Part shown: positions 24,235-32,246 of the stretch, in pieces
Numbering within the stretch: the first letter of the stretch is position 1
Layout of the letters: every line of letters begins with the position of its first letter
From: Coriobacteriales bacterium
Lineage (GTDB): Bacteria; Actinomycetota; Coriobacteriia; Anaerosomatales; JACRBU01
Length of the DNA: 38,991 bases
Reading direction: 5' to 3'
NCBI GenBank assembly: GCA_016213085.1
Contig: JACRBU010000051.1
Location: 1 to 38,991, forward strand
Translations under genes and position numbers: made by a program
Notes under the pieces: generated by a model
The model's database searches: none
Told to the model about the DNA's origin: nothing
What the model saw: only the letters and a program-made list of their open reading frames with translations

Positions 24235-25888
24235 GAGCGTACGAACTCGGGCGATTGGCGCAGTGGTTCTTACCGTCTTGGCGACTCTCGCCGTTCTATT
24301 CGCGTTGGGCTACGCCGTAGGCATCCGCAACCCCAGACTGCTCTCCCGCGAGGCGATCGCGATGGCGGGAGTCGGCCTTGCCATCATCGCCGGTCTCGGA
24401 CTGGCTCTCCACGGCCCGCTGCTGAGCCGACTGATTCGGCTGAGCAACGAACTCACCGAGGCTCGCAATCTCGCCGACCCGAGCGTTCGCGTGACCGTCG
24501 ACGGAAGCGACGAGATCGGCTCCATCGCATCGGGCATCAACGATATGCTCGACGCCATACAGCGCTCGGAGCAATCGCTCGCGTTCCTGGCCTCTCACGA
24601 CCCGCTGACGCAACTCGTGAACAGACGGCGCTTCGAGGAGGAGTTGACGAGAGAGTGCCGTGAGGCGAGCCGGCTCGAGAGTCACGGGGCCCTGCTCTGG
24701 ATGGACATCGACAGCTTCAAGGCGATCAATGACGGGCTCGGGCACGCCACAGGCGATGAGCTTCTCGTGCAGTTCAGTCGGGCCCTGGTCTCCGGGGTGC
24801 GAAGCTATAGCACCGTGGCTCGCCTGGGGGGCGACGAGTTCGCCATCGTGCTCCCGCACGCCGGCGAGGACTCCGCGATGAGCGTGGCGAATCGGCTCTC
24901 CGCGAGGCTGCTCGATGAGCCGTTCTCCATCGACGGTCACGCGATCCAGGTGACGGCAAGCATCGGCGTCGTGCTCTACCCGCAGGACGGCACCTCGATC
25001 GAGGAGCTCATGGCACGGGCCGACCTCGCCATGTACGAAGCCAAGGAGGGCGGGCGCGGACGGATCTCGGTGTATTCCGGTGCCAACACCAGCCCTGGGG
25101 AGATGGCTCGAAACGTCGCATGGGTCGACCGCATCACCACCGCCCTGCGCGAGGACCGCTTCGACCTGCATGCGATGCCCATCCGTCGTCTCGCGAACGG
25201 CAGCGACGGTCCCTATGAGCTGCTGCTCCGCCTTCGCGGCGATGACGGCGAGTTCGTATCTCCGACGCGAGTGGTCGCAGCCGCCGAGAAGGTGGGGCTC
25301 GTCCAGGAGATCGATCACTGGGTGCTCACGAGAGCGATTCGCATGCTTGCCGACGAACGGGCACAGGGGCGCGACACCTCGTTCAGCGTCAACCTCTCGT
25401 CCCGCGCTCTGCACGACCCCGATCTTCTGAACGTGATCGGTGCAGAGCTTGCGGCCACCGGCATCGATCCGAGCAGGCTGGTGCTCGAGGTGAGCGAGTC
25501 GGCCACAGTTGCCAACATCCCGCACACCCAGGAGTTCATCGCGGGAATCAAGGAACTCGGCTGCCGATTCCTTGTGGACGACTTCGGCGCGGGCGCTTCG
25601 TCCTTCATGTACCTGCGGCAGCTCCCGGTCGACTTCCTCAAGATCGATGGTGCGCTCGTCCGGAATCTCGTGACCCGCCACACCGACAAGCACTTCATCA
25701 GGGCGATCGTCGAGATGTGCCGCGGTCTGGACATCCAGACGGTGGCCGAGTTCGTGGAGAACCCGGAGCTCCTCGAGGCGATCGGCGACCAAGGCGTCGA
25801 TTTTGCGCAGGGCTACGAGATCGGCGAACCGGAGCCCTGGGACGTCTACGCGGCCTCACTGCCTGTCGTGTACAGTGATAGCGCGTAG
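24233..25888 (+). CDS. Membrane HAMP-GGDEF-EAL protein without periplasmic sensor
   Basis: 551 aa. Two hydrophobic helices (~8-29 and ~41-62) are separated by only about 12 residues, so there is no extracytoplasmic sensor; HAMP, GGDEF (199-203 intact) and EAL follow. Its cytoplasmic half is clearly related to the two CHASE4 paralogues upstream. Unlike them, its EAL domain keeps E329 with the following Arg (ELLLR), the VNLS Asn, the SES Glu, an intact DDFG (D449-D450), LKIDG and AQGY. It may therefore be a working phosphodiesterase as well as a cyclase. No RXXD inhibitory site. It starts 30 bases after cooS and converges on the ferritin-like gene with two bases between stops. Confidence 0.87.
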   Translation: MSVRTRAIGAVVLTVLATLAVLFALGYAVGIRNPRLLSREAIAMAGVGLAIIAGLGLALHGPLLSRLIRLSNELTEARNLADPSVRVTVDGSDEIGSIASGINDMLDAIQRSEQSLAFLASHDPLTQLVNRRRFEEELTRECREASRLESHGALLWMDIDSFKAINDGLGHATGDELLVQFSRALVSGVRSYSTVARLGGDEFAIVLPHAGEDSAMSVANRLSARLLDEPFSIDGHAIQVTASIGVVLYPQDGTSIEELMARADLAMYEAKEGGRGRISVYSGANTSPGEMARNVAWVDRITTALREDRFDLHAMPIRRLANGSDGPYELLLRLRGDDGEFVSPTRVVAAAEKVGLVQEIDHWVLTRAIRMLADERAQGRDTSFSVNLSSRALHDPDLLNVIGAELAATGIDPSRLVLEVSESATVANIPHTQEFIAGIKELGCRFLVDDFGAGASSFMYLRQLPVDFLKIDGALVRNLVTRHTDKHFIRAIVEMCRGLDIQTVAEFVENPELLEAIGDQGVDFAQGYEIGEPEPWDVYAASLPVVYSDSA

Positions 25889-25890
25889 CG

Positions 25891-26412
25891 CTACTCGAAG
25901 TCGTCAGGGCTGATGTCGTCGGTGTAGCCGCCTGTCAGACAACTGATCGCGTGTTCCCTGCTGATGGAATCGCCGACGTCTTCGATGCCTACGCGCTCCC
26001 GAAGGTATGCGACATGAAGCCTGTCGTCGGCGTGGTGCTCGGTCACGATGTCGCCGAACTCGGCAGGCAGGTCCGTGTGTTCGGCGGCGTCGTAGAGCAC
26101 GGAGTTGAACTGCTCGGCCAAGAGAAGACCTTGGAGCGCGGTGTTCAGCGAGCCTGATCCGTCCACCATCCGTCGGTACTCGTCGGCCATCTCCGGCACG
26201 TCACCGGTCGGCTGTTCCGGCTCGATGTCGAGCGTCTCGCACAACCCGGTGATCGCCGAGACGTGGTCCTCATGGTCCTTCTGGAAGCCCTTGAGTGTCT
26301 GGGCGAGCTCGCTCTCGTGCGCACCCAGGATGCCCTTGTACAGCGAAGCGGTTTCGGCCTCGACGTACTTCAGGGTACCAAGAACCGATGCGATCTCCCT
26401 GTTGTTCGCCAT
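25891..26412 (-). CDS. Ferritin-like four-helix protein
   Basis: 173 aa, predicted almost wholly helical, with the spaced acidic and His residues of ferritin-like di-iron proteins: E18/E20 (YVEAET), E48 and H50 (DHEDH), E100 (LLLAEQF), E125-H126 and H133 (TEHHADDRLH). It resembles the DUF2383/PA2169 group, whose role (iron or oxidative stress) is unproven. The ATG at 26412 is supported by TAGGAG six bases upstream; a longer in-frame start at 26457 would add a Pro/His-rich stretch with no ribosome site. It is divergent from the DUF72 gene, with 188 bases between. Confidence 0.65.
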   Translation of the reverse strand: MANNREIASVLGTLKYVEAETASLYKGILGAHESELAQTLKGFQKDHEDHVSAITGLCETLDIEPEQPTGDVPEMADEYRRMVDGSGSLNTALQGLLLAEQFNSVLYDAAEHTDLPAEFGDIVTEHHADDRLHVAYLRERVGIEDVGDSISREHAISCLTGGYTDDISPDDFE

Positions 26413-26600
26413 GGTGGCTCCTATCCGTGGCTCTGCGTGGCGCGGCAAGTGCGGCATCGTTTAGTGGTGCATACCCCGCTCGAGCGCCGCACGCGAGCCG
26501 GCCTCGATCGCGCCCGCCTTCGCTCCGGATGGCCCGCCCGCGGAATCGGCGGTTCGACGCGGCGGGTACACAGGACGAAAGCTGACGTGCACGGGCAGGG

Positions 26601-27341
26601 GTGGCAGTGGTTGCAGGATCGAGCATCCGTATTGGAACCAGCGGGTGGTCGTACGACCACTGGCGCGACGTCTTCTACCCGGAGCACCTCGCCACCGCCG
26701 AGCGCCTGCCCTTCTATGCCGAGCGTTTCAACACCGTCGAGGTGAACGCGACCTTCTACCGGCTGCCTACCGAGCACGCCGTGAGGCAATGGCGCGACGA
26801 GGTTCCGGAGGACTTCGCGTTCGCGGTGAAGGGTAGTCGGCTCATCACCCACTACCGGCGCCTCGCCGACCTCGGCGATTCGGTCGAGACCTTCATGAAG
26901 CGCGTCTCCCTGCTCGGGAAGAAGCTCCACGTCGTTCTTTGGCAGCTGCCGCCGAACCTGCACTGCGACCCGGAGCTCCTCGACGGCTTCCTTGCCGGAC
27001 TGCCGAACGACGTGCGTCACGCGGTCGAGTTCCGTCACGAGTCCTGGCTTGCCGAGGACGCGTTCGAGGTGCTCAGACGACACAATGCGGCACACGTCCA
27101 GGTGAGCAGTGACGACATGCCGCGGAACCTGACGGTGACCGCCGAATTCGTCTACCTGCGCTTTCACGGCACCCAGACGTATCACGGCGACTACTCCGCG
27201 CCCGCGCTCGAGCCGTGGGCCCAGTTTCTTCGGCAGCAGGCCGGTGAGGGTCGAGGCGGCTACGCGTACTTCAACAACGACGCCGAGGGGCACGCACCCG
27301 CGGATGCGGCGAGGCTCACGGCGATGCTCGGTGGGGGATGA
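26601..27341 (+). CDS. DUF72 (YecE-like) TIM-barrel protein
   Basis: 246 aa with the DUF72 pattern: IRIGTSGWSYDHW at the N-terminus, FNTVEVNATFYRLP, FAVKGSRLITH, LWQLPPN, HAVEFRHESW, and the C-terminal YLRFHG and AYFNND segments. The family is universal and TIM-barrel-like; its reaction is not known, though nucleic-acid or nuclease links have been suggested. The first GTG (26601) is taken; GTG 26607, better spaced from the AGGGG stretch, is equally likely and would remove two residues. The hydrolase gene begins 49 bases downstream in the same direction. Confidence 0.85.
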   Translation: MAVVAGSSIRIGTSGWSYDHWRDVFYPEHLATAERLPFYAERFNTVEVNATFYRLPTEHAVRQWRDEVPEDFAFAVKGSRLITHYRRLADLGDSVETFMKRVSLLGKKLHVVLWQLPPNLHCDPELLDGFLAGLPNDVRHAVEFRHESWLAEDAFEVLRRHNAAHVQVSSDDMPRNLTVTAEFVYLRFHGTQTYHGDYSAPALEPWAQFLRQQAGEGRGGYAYFNNDAEGHAPADAARLTAMLGGG

Positions 27342-27390
27342 TGGCGCCCCACCCGGATGCATTGACGACCGATGCAGGACGGAGCGGACG

Positions 27391-28023
27391 ATGGAATCGA
27401 GCATCCATGTCGACGGGCGGACGCTCGCTGCGGACATCGAGCTTCCTGCGAGCGCGGCGGGGCTGGTGGTCTTCGCGCATGGCTCGGGCTCGAGCCGGCT
27501 CAGCCCGCGCAACCGCTGGGTCGCGGAGCGCCTGAGGGAGGACGGGTCGGTCGGTACGCTGCTCTTCGACCTCTTGACCGCCGAGGAGGACCGGGACTAC
27601 TCGACACGCTTCGACATCGGCCTGCTCGCGGAGCGGCTGCTCGCTGCCGTGGAGTGGGCGAAGGCGCACCCGGCCGTTGCCGACCTTCGGCTCGGCCTGT
27701 TTGGGGCGAGCACCGGGGCCGCGGCCGCGCTCGACGTGGCAGCGGTACTCGGGCGGGAGATCCGCGCGGTGGTGTCGCGGGGAGGAAGGCCGGACCTGGC
27801 GGGGGACGCACTGCCGAGAGTGACATCGCCGACGCTTCTGATCGTCGGCGGGCTCGATACTCAGGTGATCGAGCTCAACCGGATGGCGTTCGCGCAACTC
27901 GCTAGCCCAGAGAAGCGCATCGAGATCGTTCCGGGCGCGACGCACCTGTTCGAGGAGCCCGGCACGCTCGAGGAGGTCGGAGGCCTTGCGGCGGACTGGT
28001 TCCGCGAGCATCTCTCCGTCTGA
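27391..28023 (+). CDS. Alpha/beta hydrolase, dienelactone-hydrolase-like
   Basis: 210 aa single-domain alpha/beta hydrolase. The oxyanion HGSGSS stretch is at residues 30-35, the nucleophile is S107 in GASTG, the acid is D156 in GGLDTQV and the catalytic His is H185 in GATHLFEEPG, so the triad is complete. Enzymes of this group cleave esters, lactones or small acyl substrates in the cytoplasm; no signal peptide is seen and the substrate is unknown. A GGAG site seven bases upstream supports ATG 27391. It probably shares a transcript with the DUF72 gene. It converges on the HdeD-like gene across a strong terminator hairpin. Confidence 0.8.
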   Translation: MESSIHVDGRTLAADIELPASAAGLVVFAHGSGSSRLSPRNRWVAERLREDGSVGTLLFDLLTAEEDRDYSTRFDIGLLAERLLAAVEWAKAHPAVADLRLGLFGASTGAAAALDVAAVLGREIRAVVSRGGRPDLAGDALPRVTSPTLLIVGGLDTQVIELNRMAFAQLASPEKRIEIVPGATHLFEEPGTLEEVGGLAADWFREHLSV

Positions 28024-28055
28024 TCACGGGCTCGTCGCTCGTCGTGCACAACGCA

Positions 28056-28085
28056 CGTGAGGGCGACCTTCCGGCCGCCCTCACG
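28056..28085. terminator. Bidirectional terminator-type hairpin
   Basis: CGTGAGGGCG (28056-28065) and CGCCCTCACG (28076-28085) form a perfect 10-bp stem with a 10-base loop, lying between convergent genes. There is no T-run. This is the usual form for GC-rich genomes. Confidence 0.6.
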
Positions 28086-28105
28086 AATCGGATACTGCGT
28101 CGAAC

Positions 28106-28705
28106 CTACGCGGGAACTCCGCGCCCCGGGCCAACCGGCATGGCGTGCTCCGCGCTGCGGACCCTGAACGACACGATGATCTCCGCGATACCGCCGGCGA
28201 TGGCGAAGATCCCGTAGACGAACGGGACCGCCAGCGCGGCCACGTAGAAGTTCACCGCGATCAGGATGCCGATGAGCAGCGAGAACGCGCCGAGTACGCC
28301 GATTCCCCAGCCGCCGCCCTGGAACGCGGCGGCGAGCTGCATGATCCCGACGACGATGCCGCCGATCGCCCAGATGAGCGCAGTCGCACCGAGGAAGGCG
28401 AGGGTCGGTTCAGCTGCCGCGAGGCCCGTGGTGGTGAACGGCGTAATGACGATCCATCCGCCGACGACCAGGCTCAGCAAGCCGGAGAACAGCTTCCATC
28501 CGAGGTGTGACCGGTCGGTGAACAGGCTCACGAGAGTGACGATGGCGGTCATGAGCCAGTACAGGCCGATGAACCAGACGATCGCAACGGTCGTGGCCAC
28601 GGGGGCAATGAAGACGAAGACCCCGAGAAGTATCGAGGCGATTCCTGCGAGGAGCACAAGCCACCAGGCGTGTGTTTCCCCATTCGACACACGTGCTTGA
28701 TCCAT
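28106..28705 (-). CDS. HdeD-family (DUF308) membrane protein
   Basis: 199 aa with six predicted transmembrane helices covering residues ~14-182 and short loops, the layout of HdeD/DUF308 proteins. The repeated pattern LLAGIASILLGVFVF ... LLSLVVGGWIV ... FSLLIGILIAV shows three two-helix units. Escherichia HdeD is needed for acid resistance at high cell density; the molecular activity is unknown. AGGGAGA lies 6-7 bases upstream of the ATG. The 202-base gap to the next, divergent gene holds no clear promoter. Confidence 0.8.
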   Translation of the reverse strand: MDQARVSNGETHAWWLVLLAGIASILLGVFVFIAPVATTVAIVWFIGLYWLMTAIVTLVSLFTDRSHLGWKLFSGLLSLVVGGWIVITPFTTTGLAAAEPTLAFLGATALIWAIGGIVVGIMQLAAAFQGGGWGIGVLGAFSLLIGILIAVNFYVAALAVPFVYGIFAIAGGIAEIIVSFRVRSAEHAMPVGPGRGVPA

Positions 28706-28907
28706 GACGTTCTCCCTTCAAACGCCCGAATGCTCTCGAACCGGGCTGGGCTTGTGCCCATAGGGCTAGATACCCTCATCCGGCCGTGTTGGGCCCCTGC
28801 CTTCTCCGCGTCAGCGAGCCTTGGAAATCGCTGTCAGGGCGAGTGCACCTGAGAACCCCTACTGCGGGGCGCGGCGAGGGAACGTAGCAGTGTGGAGGCG
28901 CATCACG

Positions 28908-31082
28908 ATGCCCGAATACGTCATCGCACTGGCGGCGGCCCATGGGTTGCCGACGGACGAGATCGGCGGAAAGGCCGCCGGACTCGCCGCACTGAGCGCG
29001 GCGGGATTCCCCGTGCCCGACGGGGTCGTCATCACCACTCGCGCGTTTCGCGAAGTGGTGCAAGCGGCTGGCGTCGCAGAGTCTCCCGAGGCGTTCGACG
29101 ACGAGTCGCTCCGTGCGTACTGCGAGCGCGCGGCACTCTCGATGCGATCGATGGAATTCCCGTTCGCGGTCCAGGACGCGATCGCTGTAGCCGCACGCCG
29201 CCTGCTCGCCGCGGGGGGCCCGCTTGCAGTTCGCAGCTCGGGAACGCTCGAGGACTCCGCGACCGCGAGTTTTGCCGGCGTTCTCGAGACCTACACGGGG
29301 ATGCGTTCGGAGTCTGAAGTGCTCGGTGCGGTCCGAAGGTGCTGGGGCTCGGCGTTCCAGCCGCGAGCCGCCCGCTACCTCCACGAGAAGGGGCGCGCTC
29401 AAAGCGAGCTCTCGGTCGCCGTGGTTCTTCAGCGCCAGGTCCTCGCCGAGCGTTCCGGTCTCATCTTCAGCCGCGACCCCGTGAATCGCTACTCCACCGG
29501 AATCGTCGTGGAGGCGATCTCGGGCGTGGGCGAGGACCTCGTGTCAGGCGAGATCACACCCGAGCGCTACCGATACTCGATGGACACCTCGAGCGTCACG
29601 GTCACCCGGCTCGTTGGCGAGAAGGCCCCGACGGCGCTCCACGAGCCGCAGGACGTCGAGTTCGGCCTTCCCGAGAAGCGGCGCCTGACCGACGCCGAAG
29701 TCGCGCTGCTGGCCGACCTCGGGCATCGAGCGGAGATGCTGTTCGGTAGCCCCCAGGACATCGAGTGGGCGTTCGCCGAAGGCCAGTTCTGGGTGCTTCA
29801 GTCGCGTCCGCTCGTGTTCGCGCGGAGCGACGAGCACCTCTTCCCGCAGATCGCCGAGCACACCGTGCTCGCGCACGGGGTCGGCGTGAGCCCCGCGATG
29901 GGCTCAGGGCGGGTCATGGTGCTGGACGCCGATGATTCGGTTCCGGAGCCCGCTGCGGACCTGGTCGTCGTACTGCCGCGACTCACGAATGACCTGGCCG
30001 TCCGGCTGAGAGATGCCGCAGGCGTGGTCGCCGACGAAGGCGGAGCTACCAGCCACGGCGCGAACATCCTGCGCGAATTCGAGGTACCGGCCGTCATCGG
30101 CGCCGCGCACGCCACCGAGGAGCTCGCCGACGGGGCGGTCGTCACCGTGGACGGCTTCCGGGGGGTCGTCTACGAGGGCGACCTGGCCCTGGCGCCCACG
30201 CAGCTTTCCCGCGTGCCGACGACCCGGACGCAGGTCTTCGTGTCGGTGCTGGTCCCCGACCGCTCTGCGGTCGTCGCTCCGCTCGCTGACGGGGTCAGCT
30301 CGCTTAGGGACGACTACTTCCTGCTTGCCACCGGCGTGCACCCCACGAGGCTCATCCGCGACGGGCACGGCGAAGAGCTGCTCGAGTCGATCGCACGAGG
30401 CATCGTCCGGTGCGAGGAGCTCTTCGCTGGAAAGCCGATCTGGTACAAGACGATGGACGCCCCCACCGACGAGTTCCGCCGACTCGCCGGAGGGCACGCC
30501 GAACCTGTCGAGCGAAACCCCCTTCTGGGGTGGCGCGGCATCGGTCGCGAGCTCGCCGAGCCCGAGATGCTCGACATCGAATTCGGTGCGATCGCCCGCG
30601 CCTACGGGTTCGGCTGCAAGGACGTCGGGGTGAAGCTCCCGTTCGTGCGCTTCCCCGAGGAGTACTCGAGGGCGGAGCGCGCCCTCGCTCAGCACGGCCT
30701 CACGCCCCACGATGACGTCCGCCTCGGGGTCTCCGTCGAGATTCCGGCGGTCGCCATGCGTCTTCGCGAGATCCTCGAGCTGGGGGCCGATTTCGTGAGC
30801 ATCGGACTGTCGGACCTCACCATGTGCACCCTCGCGCTCGATAGGGAAAGCCGCCACGTTGCGGAGATGTTCGATCCGGCCCACCCCGCGGTCCTCGAAC
30901 TTCTCGGTCGCATCGCCGAGGACTGCAGGGAATTCGGCGCGTTCACGTGCGTGTGCGGGGAGAGCGCGCGCGACGAGCGGGTCCTGCCCGTACTCGTCGA
31001 CATGGGTTTCGACGCCGTCGGCGTCTCGCCGTCGTATTTCGCCGAGGTCAAGAGCCGGATCGCTTCCATCGAGAGCCGATGA
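28908..31082 (+). CDS. PEP synthase / pyruvate phosphate dikinase-family enzyme (divergent)
   Basis: 724 aa with all three parts of phosphoenolpyruvate synthase. The ATP-grasp domain carries VRSSGTLEDSATASFAG. The swivelling phosphohistidine domain carries GGATSHGANILRE, with H383. The C-terminal PEP/pyruvate TIM barrel carries NPLLGWRG, LPFVRFPEE, VEIPA with E611, and CVCGES with C683. It is ~70 aa shorter than usual PpsA. Some nearly invariant positions differ: the barrel motif SIGSNDLTQ reads SIGLSDLTM (631-639), losing the Asn, and MIE is SVE. It may act on a different acceptor or be less active. GGAGG lies about nine bases before the ATG; in-frame codons upstream look non-coding. Its TGA overlaps the next ATG (ATGA). 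Confidence 0.8.
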   Translation: MPEYVIALAAAHGLPTDEIGGKAAGLAALSAAGFPVPDGVVITTRAFREVVQAAGVAESPEAFDDESLRAYCERAALSMRSMEFPFAVQDAIAVAARRLLAAGGPLAVRSSGTLEDSATASFAGVLETYTGMRSESEVLGAVRRCWGSAFQPRAARYLHEKGRAQSELSVAVVLQRQVLAERSGLIFSRDPVNRYSTGIVVEAISGVGEDLVSGEITPERYRYSMDTSSVTVTRLVGEKAPTALHEPQDVEFGLPEKRRLTDAEVALLADLGHRAEMLFGSPQDIEWAFAEGQFWVLQSRPLVFARSDEHLFPQIAEHTVLAHGVGVSPAMGSGRVMVLDADDSVPEPAADLVVVLPRLTNDLAVRLRDAAGVVADEGGATSHGANILREFEVPAVIGAAHATEELADGAVVTVDGFRGVVYEGDLALAPTQLSRVPTTRTQVFVSVLVPDRSAVVAPLADGVSSLRDDYFLLATGVHPTRLIRDGHGEELLESIARGIVRCEELFAGKPIWYKTMDAPTDEFRRLAGGHAEPVERNPLLGWRGIGRELAEPEMLDIEFGAIARAYGFGCKDVGVKLPFVRFPEEYSRAERALAQHGLTPHDDVRLGVSVEIPAVAMRLREILELGADFVSIGLSDLTMCTLALDRESRHVAEMFDPAHPAVLELLGRIAEDCREFGAFTCVCGESARDERVLPVLVDMGFDAVGVSPSYFAEVKSRIASIESR

Positions 31083-31753
31083 GCGCGGCGCAGCGCCAGG
31101 TCCGCGCTGCTCGGGCGATGTTCGCCACGGCGGTCGCGTTCTGGGTGGTGTTCGTCGGCGGGATCGTCGCGGGTGTGGCCATCACACAGGAGAGCGCATG
31201 GTGGCGACCGTCGATCAGCCACTTCGGCTCCGCGCACGCCAAGAGCGCCCTCGTCTTCAATGCAGTCCAGGTGCTGGACGGCCTGATCCTCGTGCTGCTC
31301 GCGTGGTTCGCTTACGTCGCGCTCGAGGCGCTCGTCGGAGCGGAGATGCTGGGTACCGTGGGGCGCGTCGGGATACCCGCGATACTTGTGGTGCAGGGTC
31401 TGCTGCTGATCTCGCTCGCCGTGCTGCCGTACGACCTCGGCGGGCGAGCCGTCTACGTGTATCACAACGTCGCCGGGTGGCTCGAGGCGCTCGTTCCGGC
31501 TGGCTGCGTGGTGCTCGCGCCTTGGTTGCTGCCCTGGTTGCCTCGTTGGTTCAAGGTCCTGTCGGTGCTCGTCGCGGCGGTGCTCTTCTGCGCCTGGTTC
31601 CTGTTCGTGATCGCCCGCGTCCTCGCGCACGGCCTGTCCGAAGTCGTCGCGTTCACCGCCCTTGCGGTGTGGATGCTGGCGCTGTTCTGGATCCTCAGCG
31701 CAGAGGTGCTCGAATCGATCGAGCGGGCCGCCACGCGACGCGCGGCATCCTGA
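31079..31753 (+). CDS. DUF998-like integral membrane protein
   Basis: 224 aa with about six transmembrane helices. The first loop reads WWRPSISHFGSAHAKSALVFN, matching the short-chain 'ISxLG ... lFN' loop of DUF998 membrane proteins, whose function is not known. The start ATG overlaps the stop of the PEP-synthase-like gene, so the two products are probably made together; that coupling is the only clue to its role. No catalytic motif is evident. Confidence 0.7.
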   Translation: MSAAQRQVRAARAMFATAVAFWVVFVGGIVAGVAITQESAWWRPSISHFGSAHAKSALVFNAVQVLDGLILVLLAWFAYVALEALVGAEMLGTVGRVGIPAILVVQGLLLISLAVLPYDLGGRAVYVYHNVAGWLEALVPAGCVVLAPWLLPWLPRWFKVLSVLVAAVLFCAWFLFVIARVLAHGLSEVVAFTALAVWMLALFWILSAEVLESIERAATRRAAS

Positions 31754-31844
31754 TTCCGCGTGGGTAGGCACTACTCATGTCCCGAAAGCGGCCTCGGTTG
31801 CCACGCGGCGTGGCGCCAGGTCGGTACGATCGCTGGAAGGCGGG

Positions 31845-32246
31845 TTGATCAACGTGGCAGGTCTTTCGAATGCACATGCAGAGGCGGTCCTCAAGGTCGA
31901 CGACATGGAGCGCGCGAAGCACTTCTACGCCGACGTCCTCGGCTTCGAGATCAAGGAGAACGCGGGTCCGACGGCCGAAGTCCTCGTGAAGTCCGCCGAT
32001 GGGACCGAGTTCGCGCTCTACGAGCGCCCCGGCATGCCCGCTCCGCAGAACACCACGCTCGCGTTCGTGGTCGACGACTTCGACGGCGCAGCTTCCGAGC
32101 TGCGCAGCAAGGGCGTGACCTTCGAGGAGTACGACATCCCCGAGATCGGCCTGAAGACCGTCGACGGCGTCGCCGAGATGGAGGGCTCGAAGGCGTCCTG
32201 GTTCAAGGACACCGAGGGCAACATCATCGTCATGTCGAGCATGTAG
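31845..32246 (+). CDS. VOC-superfamily (glyoxalase/bleomycin resistance-like) protein
   Basis: 133 aa, one VOC unit of two beta-alpha-beta-beta-beta halves: AEAVLKVDDMERAKHFYADVLGFEI then, after a central linker, TLAFVVDDFDGAASELRSKGV and a closing WFKDTEGNIIVMSSM. The closing DxxGN block is characteristic. The usual metal-binding His/Glu set is not obvious, so it may bind rather than convert a ligand. The TTG at 31845 is chosen because GGAAGG lies four bases upstream; GTG 31854 is a reasonable alternative. It ends base-to-base against the rtcB stop codon on the other strand. Confidence 0.8.
   Translation: MINVAGLSNAHAEAVLKVDDMERAKHFYADVLGFEIKENAGPTAEVLVKSADGTEFALYERPGMPAPQNTTLAFVVDDFDGAASELRSKGVTFEEYDIPEIGLKTVDGVAEMEGSKASWFKDTEGNIIVMSSM

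Noticed and set aside
24296-25792. 498-codon open frame on the minus strand
   Set aside because: It is antisense to the third GGDEF-EAL gene, and its translation is Arg/His/Glu-rich without motifs, as are similar antisense frames at 20392-21573 and 22895-23926.
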